From Cellvibrio sp. KY-GH-1 (GTDB lineage: Bacteria > Pseudomonadota > Gammaproteobacteria > Pseudomonadales > Cellvibrionaceae), in contig NZ_CP031728.1 of the NCBI RefSeq assembly GCF_008806975.1, positions 434,001 through 498,000 of the forward strand: a stretch of 64,000 bases of DNA, given 5' to 3'. Of this stretch, positions 1-9,733 are shown in pieces. The position numbers and the translations under genes are program-made. Under the pieces are notes generated by a model, which saw only the letters and a list, made by a program, of their open reading frames with translations, searched no databases and was not told the origin of the DNA. The first letter of the stretch is position 1. Each line of letters starts with the position of its first letter.

Positions 1-929
1 TGGGGACTTTGCTCGGCGGTGGCTGGGTAAATCGCTTCAACATGTCCGGACAAAGTTACAAGGTGATTCCTCAGGTTAAACGTGAGTCGCGCCTGACGCC
101 AGAAGATTTGGCCAGCCTTTATGTAACTGGACCTGATGGGAATTTGATTCGCCTGGATCAGGTCGCCAGTCTTACGCACTCTACCGAACCACGCAGTATC
201 AACCGTATGCAGCAACTCAATGCGGTGAAAATCAGTGGTGTACCTGGCGTGACGCTGGCGGAAGCGTTAAGTTTTATTGAGACTGAAGCGCGCAACATTC
301 TGCCTAATAGTTACACCATTGATTATACCGGCGAGTCACGTCAGTTAAAGCGTGAGGGCAACACCTTCCTTCCGGCCTTTATTATGGCGATTGTTATGAT
401 TTTCCTGGTGTTAGCTGCGCAGTACAACAGTTTCCGCGATCCACTGGTTATTCTGGCTGGGTCTGTACCTTTGGCCATGTTTGGTGCGCTCTTATTTACC
501 TTCTGGAAAATGCCCGCGCCGATTCCATTCTTCACCGATGGCTTTACCAGTACGCTCAATATTTATTCGCAGGTTGGTTTAGTTACCTTGATGGGCCTGA
601 TTGCGCGCAATGGAATTCTGGTAGTGGAGTTTGCTAATAAGCTGCAAGAAGAGGGGATGGCGAAGTTACAAGCGATTCGCGAAGCTTCTTCGTTGCGTTT
701 GCGTCCAGTAATGATGACCAGTGTTGCAACAATCGCGGGTCATACACCGTTGATTTTTGCGGCGGGTGCGGGCGCTGAGGCGCGCAATTCAATCGGTATA
801 GTTCTGGTACTTGGAATGACCATCGGTACCTTCTTTACGTTGTTCGTACTCCCGTCTGTGTACATGCTGCTGGCTAAAGACCATCAACACGATCGCGAAA
901 ATCTGGAGCATTTGGCGGAAACCAATTAG
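1..929 (+). CDS. RND-family multidrug efflux transporter, C-terminal part (5' end outside window)
   Basis: The reading frame is open to the left edge, so this is the last 309 or so codons of a larger gene; any start codon inside the window would be artificial. It is the C-terminal half of an inner-membrane RND pump of the AcrB/MexB (HAE1) type, which exports drugs by proton antiport as part of a tripartite complex. Visible features are a stretch of periplasmic porter domain, then several hydrophobic segments with family-typical strings such as AAQYNSFRDPLVIL, QVGLVTLMGLIARNGILVVE and LRLRPVMMTSVATIAG, and a short charged cytoplasmic tail. The substrate cannot be told from this part. A strong hairpin terminator follows 15 nt after the stop, so the gene closes its transcription unit. 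Confidence 0.93.
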   Translation, partial: GTLLGGGWVNRFNMSGQSYKVIPQVKRESRLTPEDLASLYVTGPDGNLIRLDQVASLTHSTEPRSINRMQQLNAVKISGVPGVTLAEALSFIETEARNILPNSYTIDYTGESRQLKREGNTFLPAFIMAIVMIFLVLAAQYNSFRDPLVILAGSVPLAMFGALLFTFWKMPAPIPFFTDGFTSTLNIYSQVGLVTLMGLIARNGILVVEFANKLQEEGMAKLQAIREASSLRLRPVMMTSVATIAGHTPLIFAAGAGAEARNSIGIVLVLGMTIGTFFTLFVLPSVYMLLAKDHQHDRENLEHLAETN

Positions 930-943
930 TTCTTCGTTGCTAC

Positions 944-973
944 AAAAAAGGGTGCCATTTGGCACCCTTTTTT
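944..973 (+). terminator. Intrinsic terminator after RND pump gene
   Basis: Perfect 7-bp stem GGGTGCC / GGCACCC with an ATTT loop, preceded by six A and followed by six T. The flanking A and T tracts let it work in both directions. Confidence 0.9.
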
Positions 974-1041
974 GTTAGGGTGCGCCCGAATTGCGCTCTT
1001 CTGCGTGTTTTGTATAGCGTTTTAAGTATCGAGGTTAGGTT

Positions 1042-1890
1042 ATGGCCGCCACTACAATTGCTAATCAACAAATTCCCGGTGTTAAACACATTATTGCAGT
1101 AGCCTCAGGTAAAGGAGGTGTGGGTAAGTCCACTACTTCAGTAAACCTTGCGTTAGCGCTTGCAGCAGAAGGGCATCGGGTGGGTATCCTTGATGCCGAT
1201 ATTTATGGCCCGAGTCAACCGCAAATGCTGGGTGTTGGTCAAAAGCGCCCGCAAATAGTGGGCGAGGCAGGACAACAACAAATGTTGCCTTTGGTTGCTT
1301 ACGGTATCCAGTCGATCTCCATGGGCTATTTGGTAACTGAAGAAACCCCTATGCTGTGGCGCGGCCCTATGGCCACCGGCGCTTTGCAGCAATTATTAAT
1401 GCAGACACGCTGGGATAATTTGGATTATTTAATAATTGATATGCCCCCTGGTACTGGCGACATTCAAATTACCCTTGCTCAGAAAGTGCCGCTCACCGGT
1501 GCAGTGATTGTGACAACCCCGCAGGACATTGCATTGCTGGATGCAAAGAAAGCAGTGGAGATGTTCCGCAAAGTTAATGTGCCTGTGTTGGGTGTAGTAG
1601 AGAATATGGCGATCCATATTTGCACCAACTGCGGCCATGAAGAACATATATTTGGTGAGGGCGGCGGCGAGCGAATGGCGCGAGATTATCACACGGAATT
1701 GCTTGGTTCTTTGCCTCTGGAGTTGTCTATTCGTGTTGATGCGGATGCGGGCAAACCTTCCGTGGCGGCAAATCCTGATTCTGCAGTCAGCCAACGTTAT
1801 CGTTCAATAGCGCGCAAGTTAATCGGGAAAGTAGAAGCGCACAATGCGGAAGCGAATGGCTTTCCCGATATTGAGTTTAGCGATGATTAA
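1042..1890 (+). CDS. Mrp/ApbC/NBP35-family Fe-S cluster carrier ATPase, short form
   Basis: P-loop ATPase of the Mrp (ApbC) family, thought to bind and hand over Fe-S clusters in the cytoplasm. The deviant Walker A motif GKGGVGKS lies at residues 23-30, followed by the family string ILDADIYGPSQPQML, and the CxxC cluster-binding pair is C194/C197 (CTNC). At 282 aa it is about 90 residues shorter than E. coli Mrp because it lacks the N-terminal MIP18/DUF59-like domain; the P-loop begins almost at once. The ATG at 1042 has GAGG seven nt upstream. It is flanked by terminators on both sides, so it is probably transcribed alone. Confidence 0.93.
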   Translation: MAATTIANQQIPGVKHIIAVASGKGGVGKSTTSVNLALALAAEGHRVGILDADIYGPSQPQMLGVGQKRPQIVGEAGQQQMLPLVAYGIQSISMGYLVTEETPMLWRGPMATGALQQLLMQTRWDNLDYLIIDMPPGTGDIQITLAQKVPLTGAVIVTTPQDIALLDAKKAVEMFRKVNVPVLGVVENMAIHICTNCGHEEHIFGEGGGERMARDYHTELLGSLPLELSIRVDADAGKPSVAANPDSAVSQRYRSIARKLIGKVEAHNAEANGFPDIEFSDD

Positions 1891-1930
1891 TCGGATTGGT
1901 CGCTGCTAATAAATTGTTGTTATTAAATAG

Positions 1931-1959
1931 CCCGATGCGGTCAACGAATCGGGTTTTTT
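1931..1959 (+). terminator. Intrinsic terminator after mrp-type gene
   Basis: Stem CCCGAT / ATCGGG with an 11-nt loop followed by a run of six T. Confidence 0.75.
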
Positions 1960-1981
1960 ATTGCCCGGTTACAGGATTTTT

Positions 1982-3574
1982 ATGCGTAGCTTGAATGGAT
2001 TATTGATTGTTATTGGTTTGTGGTTAGCGTGTCCCGTTTCTATGGCTGCTTCTTACCAAACGCTCCCTACAGACTGCGATGGCTTTGCGCAGCTGCCAAT
2101 AGTAAGTATTGGTGGAACTTGTTTGGGGCTGGTTGTGCAGCGTGATCAGCAGCCGCTATTAAGGATGCCTCGCAGTCTATTGCAAACGACAGACAATAAA
2201 TTATTAGTTCTCGATATGGGCGGTTGGGTGCCCAGGCGTGGGAAACTATTGCTGTTGGATTATAAGGACCCAAATAAACCCGGGCGTGTTTTGCTTTCGC
2301 AACTAAATCTTCCTCATAAAATTTTACTAGGACCGCAGAATAAAATTTATATTGCTGAAGCAGATCGCATTCAACGGTTTGAGTGGAAAAATGGAACCTT
2401 GTCTAACATTCAAATTGTCATTAATGATTTGCCTTACTATGCGGAATATTTGCATCCGCTTAAAAGCTTTATTTTTGATGCGCAGGGAAACTTGCTAGTC
2501 AATATTGGCAGCTCCTCGGATCGCTGTGAAAAACATGTGTCCTTGGAAGATTGCAAATCTGGAATCGAAGGCGCTATTCGCCGATATCGCTATAACAAGG
2601 AGAACGATAGTTTCTCGCCAGCGTATGAAGTAATTGCACGCGGTTTGCGCAATTCCATGGCGTTGGCAGTGCATAGTTCAGGCACTGTTTTGCAGGCTGA
2701 AAATAGTATTGATTTTCCTGATGCAAATGAGCCTTATGAGGAAATAAATATTATTGAAGGTGATGGTTTTTACGGTTGGCCATTGTGTTACAACAAGAAT
2801 ATCGGGTTGGATGGTAGGGTTTGTCGTGAGAAAAATTACCATGCTCCCTGGACATTGTTGCCTCCGCACGTGGCGCCGTTGGATATGCTTTATTATCAGC
2901 ACGATAGATTGCCGCAGTTAGCGAATAAGTTATTGATGAGTTGGCATGGATACCGGGTGGTGGGGAATCGATTGGTTGCTTATGTTGTCGATGGGGAAGG
3001 GCGGCCTAAATTACAGAATCACGCTTATTTTTGGCGAGCACCGGAACAACCCAAAGGGGCGTATACTAAACACCAAATGATGCCGAAGACAGGCGTGGAC
3101 GATGAAAGTAATGGGCGCACTTTGTTCGCCCAGCACGAAGAAATTATATCGCAATGGCACGCTGTAACTGGGATGAGGCCTGAGGGTGCTCCGGTAGGAC
3201 TAGCCCAGGCAATAGACGGTAGTGTATTTGTTGTCGATGATCGCAACGCCGCTATTTTGCGCTTATCCGTAGGAAAATCCTATGCTCCACAACCGCTAGC
3301 GAGTGGCGCAACAAGAGATGTGTCTGCCAAATCGCTATTGCCTCCGAATGTCGTAACTGCATTGCTAAACAAACGTTGCGCGCATTGCCATAGTGAATTG
3401 CACAATCAGCCAGAACAATTATTAAATCTCACGCGCTGGTTGCAGCCAGATGAAGAAGGAAATACGCTGATGGAGCAGCGTCTGTTCATCGATAAAGTTC
3501 GTCCCATGCCGGCGGATGGACAGTTAACGCCTTATGAAAAATCTATACTGCAGAAATGGCTTGATGCGATGTGA
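1982..3574 (+). CDS. Exported PQQ-type sugar (glucose/sorbosone) dehydrogenase with C-terminal haem c motif
   Basis: Predicted periplasmic or extracellular oxidoreductase of the glucose/sorbosone dehydrogenase (GSDH) beta-propeller class, which uses PQQ to oxidise sugars and passes electrons to a cytochrome. The start chosen is ATG 1982, with AGGA five nt upstream, rather than the in-frame TTG at 1961; it gives a clean signal peptide (hydrophobic core LLIVIGLWLACPV, cleavage near MAAS). The string GLRNSMALAV and the later GDGFYGWPLC are GSDH hallmarks. Near the C-terminus C466/C469/H470 (CAHCH) is a haem c attachment site, with RPMPADG as a possible Met ligand region. It is a single gene bounded by terminators. 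A second, larger dehydrogenase of the same class lies at 37.4 kb. The substrate is unknown. Confidence 0.82.
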   Translation: MRSLNGLLIVIGLWLACPVSMAASYQTLPTDCDGFAQLPIVSIGGTCLGLVVQRDQQPLLRMPRSLLQTTDNKLLVLDMGGWVPRRGKLLLLDYKDPNKPGRVLLSQLNLPHKILLGPQNKIYIAEADRIQRFEWKNGTLSNIQIVINDLPYYAEYLHPLKSFIFDAQGNLLVNIGSSSDRCEKHVSLEDCKSGIEGAIRRYRYNKENDSFSPAYEVIARGLRNSMALAVHSSGTVLQAENSIDFPDANEPYEEINIIEGDGFYGWPLCYNKNIGLDGRVCREKNYHAPWTLLPPHVAPLDMLYYQHDRLPQLANKLLMSWHGYRVVGNRLVAYVVDGEGRPKLQNHAYFWRAPEQPKGAYTKHQMMPKTGVDDESNGRTLFAQHEEIISQWHAVTGMRPEGAPVGLAQAIDGSVFVVDDRNAAILRLSVGKSYAPQPLASGATRDVSAKSLLPPNVVTALLNKRCAHCHSELHNQPEQLLNLTRWLQPDEEGNTLMEQRLFIDKVRPMPADGQLTPYEKSILQKWLDAM

Positions 3575-3600
3575 AAAATAATTCAATGTGCATTTCAATA

Positions 3601-3628
3601 AAAAGCCCTCTCATTGAGGGCTTTTTTT
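3601..3628. terminator. Bidirectional terminator between convergent genes
   Basis: Stem AAAAGCCCTC / GAGGGCTTTT with a TCATT loop and T tract. It lies between the stop of the sugar dehydrogenase (plus) and the stop of the mannanase (minus) and can serve both. Confidence 0.9.
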
Positions 3629-3644
3629 GGGTAAATTTGCAGGG

Positions 3645-5024
3645 TTAAAACTTGGGTAGCTCATCCAATGTAATCATATTCGCGTGATTGTATACCTTGG
3701 ATTTGTGCGCGCTGGTATTGTAATACTCACCGCTCCAAAAATTGTCTTTGTGAGTTGTGGATTCCAGCGTGACCTCATTAAAATTGCCATCATTCCAGGT
3801 CATAAACCATAACCACCAAGCGCCGTCTGTTGCGATTTTATCCGGGTCGGGAATATAACTGTTTTCACTCAGCGCAATTAATTTGGCCTCAGCCGAATAT
3901 TTGCGGGCTTGAGTGTAAGTGCTCAGTTGCGATTTGTAGGTTTTGTTGTCATTGCCGTCATAAATATCATGGCTCATTACATCGACCACATCATCGCCAG
4001 GAAACCAGGCAGCGTTTTGCCCGTTCCATACCCACAATAAATTATGGAGGCCGTGGTAATTCACAAGGCGATCATAAACATGGCGCCACAATAAAATTTG
4101 AGCAAAGGATTGTGGTACTCCGTCCGTACGGGTGCGGCCCCACCAGAACCAACCGTCGCCATTATTGCCTGACGCTTCATGCAATGGCCGCCACAAAACT
4201 GTCACGCCTGCGTCATTTAGCTTTTTCAATTCTGCGGCAATTAAATCTATACCGTTATTAATGTGTGTGTAGGCAGCGCTAGTGGAATCAAGCGCTCCAT
4301 CCTTCACCGGAATTTGAAACGCGGTGTCCTTGGTGTAAAACTGCGCATTATTGACGTCACTCGTATTTAATTTGGATGGGTCGCGCCAGTGCCAAGAAAA
4401 GGTTACCAAGCCGCCTTTATTGGCATATGCGATGGCTTCATCAGTTTGCTTAACGCCCTCAGCCCAACTTGCCGTCATGCCGTAATTCATAAAGTCATAA
4501 CCCATCAGGGCAGGGTATTTACCGGTATCTTTGTAGACACGGTCTGCCATATCTATCGCATCTTTCCAGGTTAGGTCTTGCTGTCCCGTAAGGGTGTATT
4601 TACCCTGGATGCTGCGCAGGTAGGTATAAACTGCGCGTGTTTTGGTTGTCGCACTAGCATCAACGGGGGTGTCTCGGCCAGCAATTGTAGGCAGATTGGT
4701 GCGGTTGGCCGGGCAAAAACTGGTCGCAATACAATAGCTGCCATTTTCAAACGCCCAACCAGACTGATTTTGGTTACACACTGGCCATGATTTCCCATCA
4801 ACTTGACAGTTTTGAGCGACTGCTGCGCTTGAGCTGCTAACCGACATAGCGGTACTGGATGAGCTGCTGGAAACTATGGAGCTGCTACTAGAAGTTACTT
4901 TGCTGCTTACTGCCGCCGGCGTTGAGTTGTTATCTCCTCCGCCACCTCCGCCACCGCCACACGCTGTAAAGGTCAAACTAATACCAATGGCAAGAGGGAT
5001 TGCCAGAAATTTCGAGTAGATCAT
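3645..5024 (-). CDS. GH26 endo-beta-1,4-mannanase, lipoprotein with CBM10-like module
   Basis: Surface-anchored mannan-degrading enzyme. The N-terminus is a lipoprotein signal with the lipidated Cys at position 22 (FTAC) followed by a glycine run. A serine-rich linker spans about 41-66, and a compact CBM10-like module with C73, C83, C98 and C104 covers 73-104 (CBM10 modules bind crystalline cellulose). The glycoside hydrolase family 26 domain runs from about 125 to 455: the acid/base Glu is predicted as E283 (RPLHEASG, followed by GWFWWG) and the nucleophile as E387 (ALSENSY). Polyserine linkers and CBM10 are typical of Cellvibrio and Saccharophagus secreted enzymes. Two LacI-like operator copies lie 60-100 bp upstream, suggesting control by a sugar-sensing repressor. 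It is probably monocistronic. Confidence 0.93.
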   Translation of the reverse strand: MIYSKFLAIPLAIGISLTFTACGGGGGGGGDNNSTPAAVSSKVTSSSSSIVSSSSSSTAMSVSSSSAAVAQNCQVDGKSWPVCNQNQSGWAFENGSYCIATSFCPANRTNLPTIAGRDTPVDASATTKTRAVYTYLRSIQGKYTLTGQQDLTWKDAIDMADRVYKDTGKYPALMGYDFMNYGMTASWAEGVKQTDEAIAYANKGGLVTFSWHWRDPSKLNTSDVNNAQFYTKDTAFQIPVKDGALDSTSAAYTHINNGIDLIAAELKKLNDAGVTVLWRPLHEASGNNGDGWFWWGRTRTDGVPQSFAQILLWRHVYDRLVNYHGLHNLLWVWNGQNAAWFPGDDVVDVMSHDIYDGNDNKTYKSQLSTYTQARKYSAEAKLIALSENSYIPDPDKIATDGAWWLWFMTWNDGNFNEVTLESTTHKDNFWSGEYYNTSAHKSKVYNHANMITLDELPKF

Positions 5025-5083
5025 GGGGGCTCCACGCTTTTTATGGTTATTACTAATGGGATACCGGCATCGTTATCGATTCG

Positions 5084-5126
5084 TGTAACCGGTTACTGCG
5101 TGAGTATATAGATGTAACCGTTTTCA
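5084..5126. promoter_or_regulatory. Putative LacI-family operator pair upstream of the GH26 mannanase gene
   Basis: The perfect 12-bp palindrome GTAACCGGTTAC lies at 5085-5096, and a degenerate copy TGTAACCGTTTTCA at 5113-5126 repeats its left half in the same orientation (TGTAACCG starts at 5084 and 5113, 29 bp apart). Central-CG palindromes of this form are typical of LacI-family regulators. The sites are 60-102 bp upstream of the mannanase start. The regulator is not in the window. Confidence 0.55.
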
Positions 5127-5202
5127 AGGAAGTGTGTCGCAAAAATAATCTTAGGGTTATTGCTCGCCGTTGTTGATAGTTATATTCATCAGCGTGGCCG
5201 AT

Positions 5203-5231
5203 TTGGCCTGAGAGTGCATCTCATGTAGAAT
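5203..5231 (+). promoter_or_regulatory. Putative sigma70 promoter for prfB-lysS
   Basis: TTGGCC at 5203-5208 and TAGAAT at 5226-5231 are separated by 17 bp and sit 59 bp upstream of the prfB start codon. Confidence 0.4.
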
Positions 5232-5289
5232 GCGCGCCTCGATTTTCCTGCCTGTTTCAGGCTAAAACCCAATCAGATTGCATGCCATC

Positions 5290-6385
5290 ATGGAAATTAA
5301 CCCCTTACTAAATGCATTAAAAGACCTGACTGAGCGCACCGATGTGCTTAGGGGGTATCTTTGACTACGACCTAAAAAAAGAACGCTTGGCTGAAGTTGA
5401 GCTGGATCTTGGTGAGCCCTCTGTTTGGGATAACCCCGAACGTGCCCAGGCACTGGGGCGTGAACGCTCCTCGCTGGAGATGGTAGTTAAAACGATCGAT
5501 GATCTGGACAATGGAGTGCGTGACTCGCGCGAATTGCTGGATATGGCTGTGGAAGAAGATGATGAGTCCATGGTTACTGATGTTCAGGCTGAGTTAGAGC
5601 GCCTTGATAAGCAGTTGGGGGTATTGGAATTCCGCCGTATGTTCTCGGGTGAGACTGACCCGAATAATGCTTATTTGGATATTCAATCCGGTTCTGGTGG
5701 CACTGAAGCGCAGGATTGGGCTGAAATTGTTTTGCGTATGTATTTGCGTTGGGGTGAAGCTAAAGGTTTTAAAGTTACCCTCGAAGAAGTGTCAGCGGGC
5801 GATGTGGCTGGTATCAAGAGTGCCACTATCTATTTTGAAGGCGAGTACGCATTTGGTTGGTTGCGCACTGAAACGGGTGTGCATCGTTTAGTGCGAAAAT
5901 CGCCTTTCGATTCTGGCAATCGTCGTCACACGTCTTTCTGTTCGGTGTTTGTATCGCCTGAAATTGATGACAACATTGAAATTGAAATTAATCCGGCCGA
6001 TTTGCGTATTGATACTTATCGCGCGAGTGGTGCCGGTGGTCAGCATATTAACAAAACTGACTCTGCTGTTCGTATTACCCACATTCCCACCAATATTGTT
6101 GTGCAATGCCAAAACGAGCGTTCGCAGCATGCTAACCGCGATAAAGCCTACAAAATGCTGCGGGCAAAAATGTACGAACAGGAGATGCAAAAGCGCAATG
6201 CGGAAAAGCAGGCGATGGAAGATAACAAGTCAGACATAGGCTGGGGTAGTCAAATTCGTTCCTATGTTTTGGATGATTCGCGTATTAAGGATTTACGTAC
6301 CGGTGTGCAAACGTCTAATACTCAGGCAGTTTTGGACGGCGACCTGGATCAATTTATTGTAGAGAGTTTGAAGGCTGGCCTGTAA
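5290..6385 (+). CDS. prfB: Peptide chain release factor 2 (programmed +1 frameshift)
   Basis: RF2 ends translation at UGA and UAA. The gene starts at ATG 5290; codon 24 is CTT and codon 25 an in-frame TGA (5362-5364). Ribosomes must slip +1 so that GAC at 5363 is read next. The signal is the classical one: an internal Shine-Dalgarno AGGGGG at 5350-5355, then TAT, then CTT TGA C. The joined product is 364 aa, one residue from the E. coli length. The catalytic GGQ motif is in [15 protein letters not shown] and the anticodon-like SPF tripeptide in VRKSPFDSG. Scarce RF2 promotes the shift, which autoregulates synthesis. lysS follows after 32 nt, as in many gammaproteobacteria. Confidence 0.97.
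5350..5365 (+). promoter_or_regulatory. RF2 programmed +1 frameshift site
   Basis: AGGGGG (5350-5355), TAT, then the slippery CTT and stop TGA followed by C. Frame 5290 is read up to 5361 and frame 5363 after it. The element matches the well-known bacterial prfB site. Confidence 0.96.
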
Positions 6386-6417
6386 TTTGGCCAACTGATT
6401 TTTAATCCATTTTCCTA

Positions 6418-7926
6418 ATGACATCAGTGACGACTATGAGTAACGACAACCAAACAGTACAAGCGCAGGACGAAAATAAACTCATCGCTGAGCGCCGCCA
6501 AAAACTGGCTGCCATTCGCGAGAAGGGTAATGCATTCCCCAATGATTTCCGTCGCAATGACAAGAGTGTGGATTTGCAAGCGCAGTTTGGTGAAAAGACC
6601 AAAGAGGAATTGGAGTCGCTGAATCACGTTGTTAGTGTTGCAGGTCGTGTAATGGCCAAGCGCGGCCCGTTCATGGTGTTGCAAGATGGTGAAGGTTCTA
6701 TCCAGTTGTACGCTGATAAGGCGGCCCAGGAAGTCATTAAAGACAAGTGGGGCGTGTGGGACATGGGTGATATCGTCGGTGTTAGAGGTGCACTGCACAA
6801 ATCCGGTAAAGGTGATTTGTACGTAAACCTGGACGATTTCCAGTTGCTCACTAAATCTTTACGTCCGTTACCAGATAAGTACCACGGTTTGGCTGATCAG
6901 GAAATTCGCTATCGTCAACGCTATGTGGATTTGATGGTAAACCCTGAGGTGCGCGATACCTTTCGTTTGCGTTCCAAGTGCATCAGCTTTATCCGAAACT
7001 ACATGAGTGGTCGCGGTTTTATGGAAGTGGAAACGCCGATGCTGCATGTGATTCCCGGTGGGGCTTCAGCGCGTCCATTTGTCACTCATCACAATGCTCT
7101 GGATATGGAGATGTTTTTGCGTATCGCTCCAGAGCTGTATTTGAAACGTTTGGTCGTTGGTGGTTTTGAGCGTGTGTTTGAAATTAACCGCAACTTCCGC
7201 AACGAAGGTGTATCTACTCGTCACAATCCTGAATTCACCATGATGGAGTTTTATCAGGCTTACGCTGACTACAAAGACCTGATGGATTTAACTGAAGATC
7301 TGTTGCGTAAACTCTGTATCGAGGTGACTGGCGGCACCACGTTGAAATATCAAAATAGCGAATACGACTTTGGTAAGCCATTTGTGCGTTTGTCCGTATT
7401 TGATTCGGTGTTGCAATACAATCCCGGTGTAACTGCTGAACAATTGAGCACCCTTGAGGGCGCTACCAAAATTGCAGAATCCCTTGGGTTGAAAGTAAAA
7501 CCAGGTACACCGTTAGGTAAGTTGCAAACAGAAATTTTCGAAGAGACTGTAGAGCACAAACTCGATCAACCAACGTTTATAACCGAATACCCAACTGAAG
7601 TGTCACCACTGGCGCGCCGCAGTGATAGCAACCCGGCAGTGACTGATCGCTTTGAGTTCTTTATCGGCGGTCGTGAGTTGGCAAACGGCTTCTCTGAGTT
7701 AAACGACGCAGAAGATCAAGCTGAGCGTTTCCTTGAGCAAGTAAAAGCGAAAGATGCGGGTGACGATGAAGCTATGTATTACGATGCTGACTTTGTGCGT
7801 GCATTGGAATACGGCTTGCCACCAACAGCGGGGGAGGGGATTGGTATTGATCGCTTAATTATGTTGTTTGCCAATGCGCCGTCCATTCGCGATGTATTGT
7901 TATTCCCGCACATGCGTCCAGAATAA
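6418..7926 (+). CDS. lysS: Lysyl-tRNA synthetase, class II
   Basis: Charges tRNA-Lys in the cytoplasm. The protein has an N-terminal OB-fold anticodon-binding domain (about 60-160) and a class II catalytic core: motif 2 is in [19 protein letters not shown] and motif 3 in [13 protein letters not shown] near the C-terminus. Its length of 502 aa is close to E. coli LysS (505). Two starts are possible, ATG 6418 and ATG 6436 (beginning MSNDNQ); neither has a good Shine-Dalgarno, and the second gives a more family-like N-terminus. It is probably co-transcribed with prfB, and a strong terminator follows 45 nt after the stop. Confidence 0.97.
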   Translation: MTSVTTMSNDNQTVQAQDENKLIAERRQKLAAIREKGNAFPNDFRRNDKSVDLQAQFGEKTKEELESLNHVVSVAGRVMAKRGPFMVLQDGEGSIQLYADKAAQEVIKDKWGVWDMGDIVGVRGALHKSGKGDLYVNLDDFQLLTKSLRPLPDKYHGLADQEIRYRQRYVDLMVNPEVRDTFRLRSKCISFIRNYMSGRGFMEVETPMLHVIPGGASARPFVTHHNALDMEMFLRIAPELYLKRLVVGGFERVFEINRNFRNEGVSTRHNPEFTMMEFYQAYADYKDLMDLTEDLLRKLCIEVTGGTTLKYQNSEYDFGKPFVRLSVFDSVLQYNPGVTAEQLSTLEGATKIAESLGLKVKPGTPLGKLQTEIFEETVEHKLDQPTFITEYPTEVSPLARRSDSNPAVTDRFEFFIGGRELANGFSELNDAEDQAERFLEQVKAKDAGDDEAMYYDADFVRALEYGLPPTAGEGIGIDRLIMLFANAPSIRDVLLFPHMRPE

Positions 7927-7970
7927 TAGTATTCAATGGTGGCCTGAGTACAGTCTGCTATTGCAGGATC

Positions 7971-8007
7971 AAAAAAAGCGAATATTCGAAAGGTATTCGC
8001 TTTTTTT
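7971..8007 (+). terminator. Intrinsic terminator after lysS
   Basis: A 14-bp stem, AAAAAAAGCGAATA / TATTCGCTTTTTTT, with a 9-nt loop. Confidence 0.93.
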
Positions 8008-8155
8008 CGCTCTAAAGGTTGGGGGCGTTTTTTGGGTTGGTTTAATCTTCCCTGCTAATCGCTGTTAAAATGCTGCTCGATCAATTCTGTGTGGCGGGTA
8101 GTTGCGTTCCTGCTCGCGATAACCTGAGTGCTAGTTGCAAAAAAATTGTCAAAAT

Positions 8156-8185
8156 AAAAAAGGCCACACAATTGCGGCCTTTTTT
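8156..8185 (-). terminator. Intrinsic terminator after gltA (minus strand)
   Basis: Stem AGGCC / GGCCT flanked by A tracts on the left and T tracts on the right, 24 nt beyond the gltA stop. It can work in both directions, backing up the lysS terminator. Confidence 0.8.
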
Positions 8186-8208
8186 CTGCGAGTAATTGTT
8201 TTAAAAGA

Positions 8209-9489
8209 TTACTTTGCAGGGTAGTCGCGTTTTGGGCTGCCAGTATATTGCTGACGCGGGCGACCAATTTTGTAGGGACCGCTCACCATTTCGTTCCAGT
8301 GCGAGTACCAACCTACTGCGCGACCCAGGGCGAAAATCACAGTAAACATTTCGGTTGGAATGCCAATAGCTTTCATGATGATGCCCGAGTAGAAGTCAAC
8401 GTTCGGGTAAAGCTTCTTGGATATAAAGTAAGGATCTTCCAGTGCAATTTGTTCGAGGCGTTTAGCAATTGCGAGCAGTGGCTCGTTTTCCAAGCCAAGT
8501 TCAGACAATACTTCGTCGCAGGTTTGCTTCATTACTTTCGCGCGTGGGTCAAAGTTTTTGTATACGCGATGACCGAAACCCATCAGGCGGAAACCAGAGG
8601 TTTTATCTTTAGCGCGTGCAACACATGCTTCAATGTTTTCAACAGTGCCGATTTCTTCCAGCATTTCCAAAACAGCTTCGTTGGCGCCGCCGTGAGCTGG
8701 GCCCCAGAGTGTTGAAATACCTGCTGCGATTGCAGCGAAAGGATTGGTGCCAGATGAGCCAGACAGGCGCACAGTTGATGTTGATGCGTTTTGTTCATGA
8801 TCTGCGTGCAGAATAAAGATTCTGTCCATTGCTTTGGCAATGGTTTTGCTTACGCTTGAGGGTTTGCCTGCGGTGCCGAAGGTCATGTTCAGGAAGTTTT
8901 CGGCGTAATCCAGATTGCTGTCAGTAGCTACAAATTCTTCGCCTTTACGGTGTTTGTACACCATCGACGAGAGTGTGGATATTTGGCCAATCAAACGATA
9001 TGCAGTGAGCTTGCGGCTATCGGCATCGGTAATGTCGATTTCATCGTTGTATACCGCAGCTAATGCAGCAACGGCGCTACACAGGATCGCCATTGGGTGG
9101 GAGTCGCGCTTGAAACTTTTGATGATGCTGGCAACAGAAGGGTCTACAACAGAGTGCTTTTTAACTTCGGCAGTGAATTCGTCTTTTTGCGCCGGGGTTG
9201 GCAATTCGCCATTCAGAAGGAGGTAGCAGGTTTCGATGTAATCAGAGGAGACAGCCAGTTGTTCGATCGGGTAACCGCGGTGGAGTAACACACCTTCATC
9301 GCCATCAATAAATGTAATTTTGGATTCGCATGAGGCGGTGGACATGAAGCCCGGGTCAAACGTGAAAAAGCCATTCTTGGTAATACTGGTAACGTCGATA
9401 ACATCAGGGCCGATAGTGCTTGAATAAATAGGTAATTCAATCGTCGTATCAATGCCATCAATCTTGAGATGTGCTTTCTTGTCAGTCAT
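8209..9489 (-). CDS. gltA: Citrate synthase (type II, hexameric family)
   Basis: Condenses oxaloacetate and acetyl-CoA to citrate, the entry step of the TCA cycle. It is 426 aa, one residue from E. coli GltA. Active-site segments are [15 protein letters not shown] (catalytic His), [15 protein letters not shown] (oxaloacetate-binding His and Arg) and NVDFYSGI (catalytic Asp). The start codon is ATG 9489 with AGGAGT upstream. It diverges from the sdhCDAB-suc cluster across a 639-bp control region, the arrangement found in E. coli and Pseudomonas. Type II enzymes are usually inhibited by NADH; this cannot be judged here. Confidence 0.97.
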   Translation of the reverse strand: MTDKKAHLKIDGIDTTIELPIYSSTIGPDVIDVTSITKNGFFTFDPGFMSTASCESKITFIDGDEGVLLHRGYPIEQLAVSSDYIETCYLLLNGELPTPAQKDEFTAEVKKHSVVDPSVASIIKSFKRDSHPMAILCSAVAALAAVYNDEIDITDADSRKLTAYRLIGQISTLSSMVYKHRKGEEFVATDSNLDYAENFLNMTFGTAGKPSSVSKTIAKAMDRIFILHADHEQNASTSTVRLSGSSGTNPFAAIAAGISTLWGPAHGGANEAVLEMLEEIGTVENIEACVARAKDKTSGFRLMGFGHRVYKNFDPRAKVMKQTCDEVLSELGLENEPLLAIAKRLEQIALEDPYFISKKLYPNVDFYSGIIMKAIGIPTEMFTVIFALGRAVGWYSHWNEMVSGPYKIGRPRQQYTGSPKRDYPAK

Positions 9490-9703
9490 TACTGACTCCT
9501 GTGCTTACTGATTGGACTTAAGGCTTGAGAGAAGCATGTTTCGCTCTGCTCATCGAATATAAACTGTAGGTAGTCTGCTGTAATTGGCTGGGTAAATAAA
9601 GCCAGGTACGTATCTACTTTCTACAAGTGGCGTTATGGGCCGGCTACTTTTTATGGACTAGTCAGCTGTGCGTGGTTCGCTGACGCTGCCGTTAGCGAGC
9701 GGC

Positions 9704-9733
9704 ATTATAGATGACTTGTTTGTTAAGGCGAAA
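9704..9733 (-). promoter_or_regulatory. Putative gltA promoter
   Basis: On the minus strand TATAAT (9704-9709) and TTTCGC (9728-9733) are separated by 18 bp. The -35 element is weak. Confidence 0.35.

Noticed and set aside
5290..5364. In-frame TGA in prfB as a possible pseudogene mutation
   Set aside because: The TGA is the known RF2 autoregulatory frameshift site with its internal Shine-Dalgarno; the gene is intact.
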